DNA of 64,000 nucleotides, taken from assembly GCF_026409565.1 (NCBI RefSeq), contig NZ_CP112881.1, positions 3,851,501 to 3,915,500 of the forward strand, read 5' to 3'. The notes beneath the pieces were generated by a model. It was not told the origin of the DNA and ran no database searches. It was given only the letters and a program-made list of their open reading frames with translations. The position numbers and the translations under genes are program-made. Positions 54,161 through 61,762 of the stretch are shown in pieces; within the stretch, counting starts at the first letter, position 1; each line of letters begins with the position of its first letter. Source of the stretch: Sneathiella aquimaris (GTDB lineage: Bacteria; Pseudomonadota; Alphaproteobacteria; Sneathiellales; Sneathiellaceae).

Positions 54161-54299
54161 ATACTTGATCCTATAAGCAGTTTTATTAAACTTGCGCCTA
54201 TATTGAGTACACATTGTTAAAAGAATCCTAATCGGCACAGAATAATTTGAGAAACCATAAATTAGTTTTTGGTTATTTGGGTTTTCCCGTTCTGGGCCT

Positions 54300-55235
54300 C
54301 TAGACTGGAACTGTCAAAGCCGCGCAAATTTCGTCTGGCGTCTTAAGCCGACGGATTTCGGTAAATAGATCCGTTGCTTCATCATAACTGCGGGCCAGCA
54401 GTTTAATCCATTGCTTCAATCGGCCGGCTTCTCTTGTATCGTGATCCATTACACGGATAAGGTCCCGGTAATAGACCAGCCATTTCTGAACATGCGCCCA
54501 ATGAAACGGGGCTTGCTCCAAACCGGCAATTTCGAGGGCCAGGCTAGGCCGGGCAATCGCACCGCGACCAACCATAAAATGTGTACAGCCACTGATCTTT
54601 TTACAGGCTTCGTAATCCTGCCGTGTCCAGATTTCACCGTTCGCAACAAGAGGAATAGTCAGAGATTCGCGCAGCGGTGCCAGATATTCCCAATGGGCGG
54701 GTGCCTTGTAGCCTTCCAGCTTTGTACGGGCATGAACCGTCAACTTCATCGCGCCGCCGGACTGAATAGCCTGCGCATTTTCCATATAAAGAGACTTGTC
54801 CATAAAGCCCAGACGCATTTTGGCACTGACCGGAATGGCGGCCGGGACTGCACGGCGGACCGCTGAAACAATGTCATTCAGGCGGTGCGGCCACTGCAAT
54901 AACGTGGCCCCTGCGTCATTGCGATTCACTGTCTTAGCCGGACAGCCAAAATTGATATCGATCCCCGGCGCCCCTAACTCTGCAACAAAAGCCGCGTTTT
55001 CTGCCAAAAGAGAGGGATCTCCGCCCATGAGTTGAACATGAACAGGCACGCCTGCGGCAGTTTTACCGCCGCTTTTCAATTCTGGACAATATTGGTGATA
55101 GACCGACGCGGGCAGAACATGATTGCTCACGCGCACAAATTCGGAAACGCACAGATCAAACCCGCCAATCCGGGTCAGAATATCACGCATATGGACGTCA
55201 ACGACGCCTTCCATGGGGGCCAGAGTTAAAGTCAT
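54300..55235 (-). CDS. tRNA-dihydrouridine synthase, DusC-like
   Basis: 311 residues, FMN TIM-barrel Dus family. Family motifs are LAPMEGVVD at the N-terminus, INFGCPAKTVNRNDAGA with the catalytic Cys, SAKMRLGF, TVHARTKLEGY, and GEIWTRQDYE. KLEGYKAPAHWEYL fits the DusC group, which modifies U16 of tRNA. It reduces uridine to dihydrouridine with NADPH. Single gene, divergent from AMP nucleosidase. Confidence 0.9.
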   Translation of the reverse strand: MTLTLAPMEGVVDVHMRDILTRIGGFDLCVSEFVRVSNHVLPASVYHQYCPELKSGGKTAAGVPVHVQLMGGDPSLLAENAAFVAELGAPGIDINFGCPAKTVNRNDAGATLLQWPHRLNDIVSAVRRAVPAAIPVSAKMRLGFMDKSLYMENAQAIQSGGAMKLTVHARTKLEGYKAPAHWEYLAPLRESLTIPLVANGEIWTRQDYEACKKISGCTHFMVGRGAIARPSLALEIAGLEQAPFHWAHVQKWLVYYRDLIRVMDHDTREAGRLKQWIKLLARSYDEATDLFTEIRRLKTPDEICAALTVPV

Positions 55236-55333
55236 ACCAACAGGATCACAACAAACAGAATCTTTCGTTTAATTCATTTTGCTAAACCTTAAATTTAGCG
55301 GCGCGACCCTATCATATTTCCACGAGGGCCCGC

Positions 55334-55360
55334 TTTATTTATTGAGTTGTCATAAATAAA
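55334..55360. promoter_or_regulatory. 9-9-9 AT-rich inverted repeat upstream of AMP nucleosidase
   Basis: TTTATTTAT and its complement ATAAATAAA are separated by nine bases, in the promoter region about 75 bases before the preferred amn start. Being AT-rich it could be a promoter dyad by chance. Confidence 0.35.
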
Positions 55361-55396
55361 TGATAAATAGAACAGGAAAAAGAGAGAAATGAAATG

Positions 55397-55415
55397 AGTG
55401 ATCATAGGGATCACT
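55397..55415 (+). other. perfect hairpin in the amn leader
   Basis: AGTGATC-ATAGG-GATCACT forms a seven-base-pair stem with a five-base loop, 20 bases before the preferred start of amn. It overlaps the first of three in-frame ATGs, which makes that ATG less likely as the real start. Confidence 0.5.
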
Positions 55416-55435
55416 GTCGGAAAGGAAAGATGAGA

Positions 55436-56929
55436 ATGAGTGGATTTCTATCCAAGACAATAACCGGTCACGGTACAGCGCGTGACTTACAGGAATTCAC
55501 AGATGCCGATAAGGCCGTAGACGCTATCGAAGCGATTTATCTGGAAAACACTGAAAAAGTAAAAAAACGGTTCGAAGCCTTTTCAAAAGGCGACAAAACA
55601 AGCCCTCTGGATACCGGTTTTTACCCCTATCTGGGACTGGATATCGGCCCAAGTGACATCAATTTAAGCGGTAAACTGGCCTACGGAAACCTCCATGCTG
55701 CAGGCTCGTTTGGAACCACACTTACCCACCCTGACCTGTTTCGCAGCTATTATCACGAACAGATCGACCTGATTATCAACAATCATCAGCAACCGGTTTT
55801 GGTGGGCTTAAGCGATCGCCCCATGCCATTACCCTTTGTAATCGAAAAAGCCTCCGCCAATGTGACCGGCGACGATGTTCACCAGTTGCAATCGATCTTT
55901 CCCATGCCAGATCTGGCCAATATTCACGATAACATTGCAAATGGGACCCATGCCCTTGCCGCAGGAGAGCCGCATCCGCTGTCGCTTTTTCCGGCAGAGC
56001 GGGTGGATTATTCATTGTTGCGCCTGTCCCATTACACAGGGACGGCCCCCCGCCATTTTCAGCGGTTTATCCTGTTCACAAACTATCAGCGCTATGTCGA
56101 CGAGTTTATTGAATATGGTCTGGATCAGGTGGAAAATGGCGATGAATTTCGCGCCTTTGTATCGCCGGGCAATGTGATTGTAAACAAACCCGGCACCGAG
56201 ATTGAAAGCCCGCAAGGCGTTGCCCCGACCCATTTACCGCAAATGCCTGCCTATCACCTGGTTCGAAACAAACATGAAGGAATTACTTTGGTCAATATTG
56301 GGGTTGGCCCATCAAATGCCAAAACCATCACGGATCATATCGCTGTCTTGCGACCTCATTGCTGGTTGATGGTCGGCCACTGCGGCGGATTGCGCCGGAC
56401 ACAGCGATTGGGTGATTATGTTCTGGCCCATGCCTATGTGCGCGAAGACCACGTACTGGATGAAGATATTCATCCCTCCGTTCCATTACCAGCCATTGCA
56501 GAAATTCAGGTAGCACTCACCGAAGCTGTGGCCAAAGCCTCCGGAACGCCAGAGGATTTCGCCAACCTGAAAGAGCATTTCAGGACCGGCACCGTCTATA
56601 CCACGGACGACCGGGATTGGGAGCTTCGCCACAAAGAACTAGCCATGCGGTTTAATCAAACCAAGGCAATTGCAATTGATATGGAATCCGCAACCATTGC
56701 CGCCAACGGCTTTCGCTTCCGAGTGCCTTACGGCACCTTATTGTGCGTTTCTGATAAACCGCTGCACGGCGAGATCAAACTACCCGGCATGGCCAACAAG
56801 TTCTATCAGGACAGAACCGCAAAACATTTGCGGATCGGCATTGATACGCTTCGCAGTTTGCGTAATGAGGGCGTCGAAAGTCTTCATTCCCGCAAATTGC
56901 GCAGCTTTGACGAACCGGCGTTTCGGTAA
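55436..56929 (+). CDS. amn: AMP nucleosidase
   Basis: Cleaves AMP to adenine and ribose 5-phosphate. 497 residues from the third in-frame ATG, with AAAGGA nine bases ahead; ATGs at 55394 and 55430 are alternatives. The N-terminal AMN-specific domain (about 1-170) precedes the phosphorylase-like catalytic domain: NIGVGPSNAKTITDHIAVLR, MVGHCGGLRRTQRLGDYVLA, IAIDMESATIAANGF, and CVSDKPLHGEIKLPG, a highly typical set. It acts in the cytoplasm in purine turnover. Its stop abuts the stop of the convergent hydrolase gene with no gap. Confidence 0.93.
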   Translation: MSGFLSKTITGHGTARDLQEFTDADKAVDAIEAIYLENTEKVKKRFEAFSKGDKTSPLDTGFYPYLGLDIGPSDINLSGKLAYGNLHAAGSFGTTLTHPDLFRSYYHEQIDLIINNHQQPVLVGLSDRPMPLPFVIEKASANVTGDDVHQLQSIFPMPDLANIHDNIANGTHALAAGEPHPLSLFPAERVDYSLLRLSHYTGTAPRHFQRFILFTNYQRYVDEFIEYGLDQVENGDEFRAFVSPGNVIVNKPGTEIESPQGVAPTHLPQMPAYHLVRNKHEGITLVNIGVGPSNAKTITDHIAVLRPHCWLMVGHCGGLRRTQRLGDYVLAHAYVREDHVLDEDIHPSVPLPAIAEIQVALTEAVAKASGTPEDFANLKEHFRTGTVYTTDDRDWELRHKELAMRFNQTKAIAIDMESATIAANGFRFRVPYGTLLCVSDKPLHGEIKLPGMANKFYQDRTAKHLRIGIDTLRSLRNEGVESLHSRKLRSFDEPAFR

Positions 56930-57817
56930 CTATCCAGCTGACATCACATGCGGACGGATTAAAGCCGCCAGATGATCACATAGGGGTGGGGATAAATCAT
57001 GCCCCATCCCCTCCACCAGCTCAAAGCGGGCCCCGGGAATATGATCGGCTGTATCCCGACCCGCACTGGGTGGGACCAGACGATCATCTTTTCCGTGAAT
57101 AACCAGCGTTTTGAGCGCGATGGTTTTTAACAACTCCCGGCGTGACCCGGCAGAAAACACAGCGCCCATCTGCCTTAAATATCCGGAGGGGCAATATCCG
57201 CGCTCAAAACAGGCTTCAATATGAGCCTTCAGGGCGGGTCGGTCCCACCGAAATCCCGGGCTTCCGATCGTATCGTTCACCATCAGGCCAAATTCTACAA
57301 TGTCGGATTTTTTCTGGCTTGCCGGCGCCTGCGTCAGCACCGCCATTGCCTCCGGGTGTGGCACAGACACACTGGGCTCACCACTGGAGGACATAATCGA
57401 CGTCAGGCTTGAACATCTTTCAGAAAAATGCGCCCCAAGCAGCTGCACAATCATGCCGCCCATGGACATGCCCACCATATGCGCCTTTTCAAGGCCAAGC
57501 TGATCCAGGAGTGCAATAACATCCTCTGCCATGTCGGATAACCCATAGGGAAGCTCCGGTGCAAGGCCTCCCGCCTTGGCGGCAACCGCTTTTTCAAGAT
57601 CAGGAACGCCTTTAGCCTCAAATTTTTCCGACAATCCCACGTCCCGATTATCAAAACGCAGCACCTGAAACCCACTGTCGGCAAGCTTTCTGCAAAAGGC
57701 TTCTGGCCAGTCAATCAGTTGAAAGCCAAGACCCGCGATCAGAACGAGTGCAGGATCTTCCTGCCGTCCGAACCTCTCGACTTCGAGCGTCACCCTTCCG
57801 GTATCAATCTGTACCAT
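56930..57817 (-). CDS. alpha/beta hydrolase
   Basis: 295 residues from the ATG preceded by AGAGAGG; the longer frame would begin near the trxA terminator stem. The nucleophile elbow is VGMSMGGMIVQ (Ser), the acid is in HGKDDRLVPP (Asp), and the base is in EGMGHDLSP (His). The oxyanion segment LIAGLGFQLIDWP is present. Many such enzymes hydrolyse esters or lactones; no substrate can be predicted. Stands alone between amn and trxA. Confidence 0.88.
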   Translation of the reverse strand: MVQIDTGRVTLEVERFGRQEDPALVLIAGLGFQLIDWPEAFCRKLADSGFQVLRFDNRDVGLSEKFEAKGVPDLEKAVAAKAGGLAPELPYGLSDMAEDVIALLDQLGLEKAHMVGMSMGGMIVQLLGAHFSERCSSLTSIMSSSGEPSVSVPHPEAMAVLTQAPASQKKSDIVEFGLMVNDTIGSPGFRWDRPALKAHIEACFERGYCPSGYLRQMGAVFSAGSRRELLKTIALKTLVIHGKDDRLVPPSAGRDTADHIPGARFELVEGMGHDLSPPLCDHLAALIRPHVMSAG

Positions 57818-57875
57818 TCCCCCGCCTCTCTTTGCTCCATGCCAACCCGACCCGGTCACATCGGGATAATAGCGC

Positions 57876-57903
57876 AAAAAAAACGGGCCTTGAAAGGCCC
57901 GTT
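57876..57903 (-). terminator. rho-independent terminator of trxA
   Basis: Perfect ten-base-pair stem AACGGGCCTT/AAGGCCCGTT with a two-base loop and a run of eight T on the minus strand, 22 bases after the trxA stop. Confidence 0.9.
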
Positions 57904-57925
57904 CCCATGTGTTCTCAAATCCGCT

Positions 57926-58249
57926 TTACGCAGTTGATTTGATCCATTCTTCGATCTGCCCTTTTGGAGAAGCCCCTACTTTCGTACCGGCAACTTCACC
58001 ATCTTTAAACAGGATCATTGTTGGAATACCGCGAACACCGTATTTTGTCGGGGTGTTTGGGTTCTCATCAATGTTGATTTTGGCAATGGTGATATTCCCA
58101 GCCATTTCGTTTGAAAGCTCTTCCAAAGAAGGCGCGATGGTTTTACACGGACCGCACCATTCAGCCCAGAAATCCACCAGAACCAGGCCTTCGTTTTTTA
58201 AAACGTCCTGGTCGAAAGAAGCATCTGTTACATTTGTTGTGGCCATCAT
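57926..58249 (-). CDS. trxA: thioredoxin
   Basis: 107 residues, the standard length. Active site [14 protein letters not shown] with the redox pair CGPC. The cis-proline loop [13 protein letters not shown] is present. Reduces protein disulfides in the cytoplasm, recharged by thioredoxin reductase. It follows addA by 96 bases on the same strand, the usual order in alphaproteobacteria, and ends at a strong terminator. Confidence 0.97.
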   Translation of the reverse strand: MMATTNVTDASFDQDVLKNEGLVLVDFWAEWCGPCKTIAPSLEELSNEMAGNITIAKINIDENPNTPTKYGVRGIPTMILFKDGEVAGTKVGASPKGQIEEWIKSTA

Positions 58250-58345
58250 GTCCTCATTTCAGGCAAAAAATTAAGGCGAAAATCGCCCGTTTGTTAACAG
58301 ATAATGACGTAAATACAGATAGCCCGTCAAGTGATCAGGCATACA

Positions 58346-61300
58346 TCACCCGTCAGAAACAACCATCAAATGCGGACCATCTGTCCATAACAGCCCACAT
58401 TTAATACGTTTTTCAGGATACATTTTTTTCAGGGCATCCTGATAAATTTTCATCTGCCGCAAATAAACCGCAGGCACCTTCTCCAGATCGGTTGGTGACG
58501 GCCGGTTGGTTTTGTAATCGATAATCTGAATTTCATCTTCCTTGATCAGCAACCTGTCAATCTGCCCTGACATCACCTGATCACCAAACAAACCGGTAAG
58601 CGGCACCTCAGCCAAACTGCCGGGGCCAAAAATCTCGGCAAAATCCGGATGGTTCAAGACGGTCAGGGTCTCTTGCAGAATTTGCTGCTGCTGTGCGTCT
58701 GACAAGGCATGAGAGGGTCGGGCCAGCCACGCCCGCGCGGTTTTCTCACGGGCATTCATTGGCACCGCTGGCAGGCTTTCCAACAAACGGTGGATCAGAA
58801 TACCCCGATGAAAACGGCGCCCCTCATCCTGTCCAAGCGGCGAACGAACCGCGGGCTCTTCCTCTTCCCTTGAAGGCGTCAGGGGTTGCGGAGGAAAGGG
58901 CTCCATCTCGGGATTTTCTGTTGCCCATTTAGGCAAGGCAAGCGGTGTAACATCCGAAACCTGCTCCGTTTCAGGCTCACTCACGGGCAGACTTCCTGAA
59001 CTTCGGCGCCGGGCGACATCGCCGCAAGCGAGCTGCACTTCTTCAGTTTTTTCCGAAAAATCCATCCCAAAAGCAGTATCGATCAAATTATACCAGCAAT
59101 CGGACGTCCGACCATTTTTTCCCTCCCAGCCGCAAATATAAAGTCTGTCTTCTGCACGGGTTAGCGCTACATACAAAAGACGTTTTTTCTCTTCATTTTT
59201 GCGTTTTTTCTCGTCGGCCCGTGCCACGGCTGAACAGCTTTCGTCATTCTCTGTTCGGGCGGGCCATAAAGGCGCAGGAACATCATCATCAGACCAGAAG
59301 ACACTGGTTACACCAGAAGCCCGGCTGGACTGACAAGTGTCGGGCAGAAAGACAATCGGGGCCTGCAATCCCTTGGAGCCATGCACTGTCAAAACCCGCA
59401 CTTCGTCGCGAACCTGCTCCATATCCCTTTTGACAATGGCCCCGCCTGCTTCGACCCAATGCAGGAAAGCCTGCAGGGACGTGGCTTCTGTGCGTTGATA
59501 TCCAAGGGCCAGCGACAAAAATTCATCGATCGGATCTGCGGCTTCTGCGCCCAAACGGGTCAGTAATTTGCGACGCCCGTTTTCACGGCCCAGAATATGG
59601 GCGAAAAATTCATATACCGGAACGAAATCCGCCCGGGCCAGCAGGCGTCGCAAAAAGGCGACAGCGTCGGTAAAAACCGGCAAGGCGGGGGTATTTGTCC
59701 GCAGAGCCTGCCACAAGCTGGTGCGCCGGTTATATGCCAGTTGATAAAGCTGATTGTCGTCACAGCCAACAAACGGGCCTTTCAAAATAACCGCCAGGTT
59801 CAAATCATCGTCTGGCATCAACACAAAACGCGCCAGCGCCATCAAATCCATCACGGCCAGTTGCTCCGTCAGAACCATCCGATCCGCGCCAGCGACAGGG
59901 ATATCCGCTTTCTTTAATGCCCGGACCATATTTTCAAAGAAAACATTCCGGCTTTGGACAAGGATCATAACGTCTTTTGGCCGAATACGCTGTCCCGTTG
60001 ACATCAGCCGTTCACCAGACTGAAGCCATGTCTTGATCTGTTCGGCAATACGGTTGGCAAGTTCCGCTGCGGGATCGGTGCTTAGTCCCTGATCCTGCGG
60101 AATTTCCCATGGATCAACCTGTTCCTGATCCGGTGGCTTTACCGTTGGCCAGATTTCCGTAAATCCTTTTTGACCCTCTCGAAAGACAAAATGCTGTATT
60201 TCCGAAAGATCTGCCGTCAGCCCCTCCCGTGCATGTCCTTTCTCAAAAATGTCATCGACCAGAGACAGAACCGCTTCCGTTGAACGAAACGAAAGATCAA
60301 GGGGGACCAGCTCCCATTCTTTTTCAGCGCCCCGGGCTTTTTTCTCAAACGACTGACGCATTTGATCAAACGCGGCCGGGTCAGCACCCTGAAACGAATA
60401 AATCGATTGTTTCTCATCCCCGACAACAAACAGTGTCCGGTGATGATCACGGGCCGCGTCCCCACCAAAGAACTCTTCCGCCAGTGCGCCGATGACATCC
60501 CATTGTTCGGGGCTGGTATCCTGTGCCTCATCCACCAGAATATGGTCAATCCCACCATCCAGTTTGAACATCACCCACGGAGCAACGTCTTCTGCCGTCA
60601 GCAAATCACGGGTGGTTAAAATCAGGTCATCATAGTCCAGCTTGCCCCGCCATGTTTTTTCGCGGTCATATTCGTCAATCAACTGACTGCCAAGCCGCAT
60701 CAACGCCGCCGTGTTTGCATACACCTTAACCCGGTTTCGCCTCTCGCGAACTTCGATCAACCTTTTCGCTTCGCGCTGCATGATGTCAAGCAGGTCTGGA
60801 TTTTTCTTCAAGCTGGCTTTTGTGACCAGATTACGATCTGCTTTAATGTCGCTCGTTTTTGTCAGATAGGCCAAACAATAGTTATCGAATAATTCAACCC
60901 GCTTATCCGCTAACCTCAGCCAAGGCTCCATTTTGGCGGCATTGCTGGTTTCCGTTTTGCTGCCATTGAGGAAAAGTTCAACCCCCTGACGAAGCGCCGG
61001 TCCATCAAATGCGGTTTCTGTGCAAGCCTGCTCAACAATATCCCGCTCCGTCAGGCCCGGATCAATCTGCAATAGATTGGCCAGCGCCTTCAGCGCCGCC
61101 TCAAGCCCCCCTTGCGCTTTTATGTACCGCTTCAAACGCCCTCTTTTGGCGCTTAAGTCCCGCATCAAACTGGAAAAATCCTGCTCGTTCACCTGTCGGC
61201 TGACGACAGAAAGCGCCTCCGCAAGCCGGGTTTGATCTGCCGCCCGACTATTTTCAAGCAAATGGTCCCGCGCAGCTTCCATAATCTCTGCGGCGGTCCG

Positions 61301-61762
61301 TTCATCCATAACATCAAAGTTGGGCGCAATCCCCGATTCCAGCGGGAACCGGCCCAAAACAGACTCGCAGAAGGAATGGATTGTCTGAATTTTCAATCCA
61401 CCCGGCGCATCCAGCACATTGGCAAACAACCGCCGGGCCCGTTTCATTTCATCATCACTGGGCGCGCGGTCCATCAACTCCGTAAGGCTTTTATACAAAA
61501 CCTGATCAGGCTGAACCGACCAGTCTCCCAACAGGCCGTTCAAACGGTTCGACATTTCTGCCGCCGCTGCCTTTGTAAAGGTAATACACAGAATTTTTTC
61601 CGGACGGGTGCCGCTTAGCATCAACCGCAAGGTCCGATCCACAAGAACCCGTGTTTTTCCTGATCCGGCTGAGGCCGATACCCAGACAGACCGGCGCGGA
61701 TCCGCCGCCCGTTTCTGAAGTGCGATCCCCTTTTCCGCAAGGGGGGATAAGGGTTTATTCAT
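58346..61762 (-). CDS. addA: double-strand break repair helicase AddA
   Basis: 1138 residues from the ATG (MNKPLSPLAEKG) preceded by GGGGGAC, inside the end of addB by eight bases. UvrD-type helicase: Walker A SASAGSGKT (about 29-37), LITFTKAAAAEM-like motif Ia, Walker B HILVDEAQDTSPEQW, and FVVGDEKQSIYSFQGADP. The C-terminal nuclease domain has the PD-(D/E)xK core IIDYKTNRPS. With AddB it resects DNA ends and loads RecA for recombination. Forms the addB-addA-trxA unit. Confidence 0.95.
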   Translation of the reverse strand: MNKPLSPLAEKGIALQKRAADPRRSVWVSASAGSGKTRVLVDRTLRLMLSGTRPEKILCITFTKAAAAEMSNRLNGLLGDWSVQPDQVLYKSLTELMDRAPSDDEMKRARRLFANVLDAPGGLKIQTIHSFCESVLGRFPLESGIAPNFDVMDERTAAEIMEAARDHLLENSRAADQTRLAEALSVVSRQVNEQDFSSLMRDLSAKRGRLKRYIKAQGGLEAALKALANLLQIDPGLTERDIVEQACTETAFDGPALRQGVELFLNGSKTETSNAAKMEPWLRLADKRVELFDNYCLAYLTKTSDIKADRNLVTKASLKKNPDLLDIMQREAKRLIEVRERRNRVKVYANTAALMRLGSQLIDEYDREKTWRGKLDYDDLILTTRDLLTAEDVAPWVMFKLDGGIDHILVDEAQDTSPEQWDVIGALAEEFFGGDAARDHHRTLFVVGDEKQSIYSFQGADPAAFDQMRQSFEKKARGAEKEWELVPLDLSFRSTEAVLSLVDDIFEKGHAREGLTADLSEIQHFVFREGQKGFTEIWPTVKPPDQEQVDPWEIPQDQGLSTDPAAELANRIAEQIKTWLQSGERLMSTGQRIRPKDVMILVQSRNVFFENMVRALKKADIPVAGADRMVLTEQLAVMDLMALARFVLMPDDDLNLAVILKGPFVGCDDNQLYQLAYNRRTSLWQALRTNTPALPVFTDAVAFLRRLLARADFVPVYEFFAHILGRENGRRKLLTRLGAEAADPIDEFLSLALGYQRTEATSLQAFLHWVEAGGAIVKRDMEQVRDEVRVLTVHGSKGLQAPIVFLPDTCQSSRASGVTSVFWSDDDVPAPLWPARTENDESCSAVARADEKKRKNEEKKRLLYVALTRAEDRLYICGWEGKNGRTSDCWYNLIDTAFGMDFSEKTEEVQLACGDVARRRSSGSLPVSEPETEQVSDVTPLALPKWATENPEMEPFPPQPLTPSREEEEPAVRSPLGQDEGRRFHRGILIHRLLESLPAVPMNAREKTARAWLARPSHALSDAQQQQILQETLTVLNHPDFAEIFGPGSLAEVPLTGLFGDQVMSGQIDRLLIKEDEIQIIDYKTNRPSPTDLEKVPAVYLRQMKIYQDALKKMYPEKRIKCGLLWTDGPHLMVVSDG

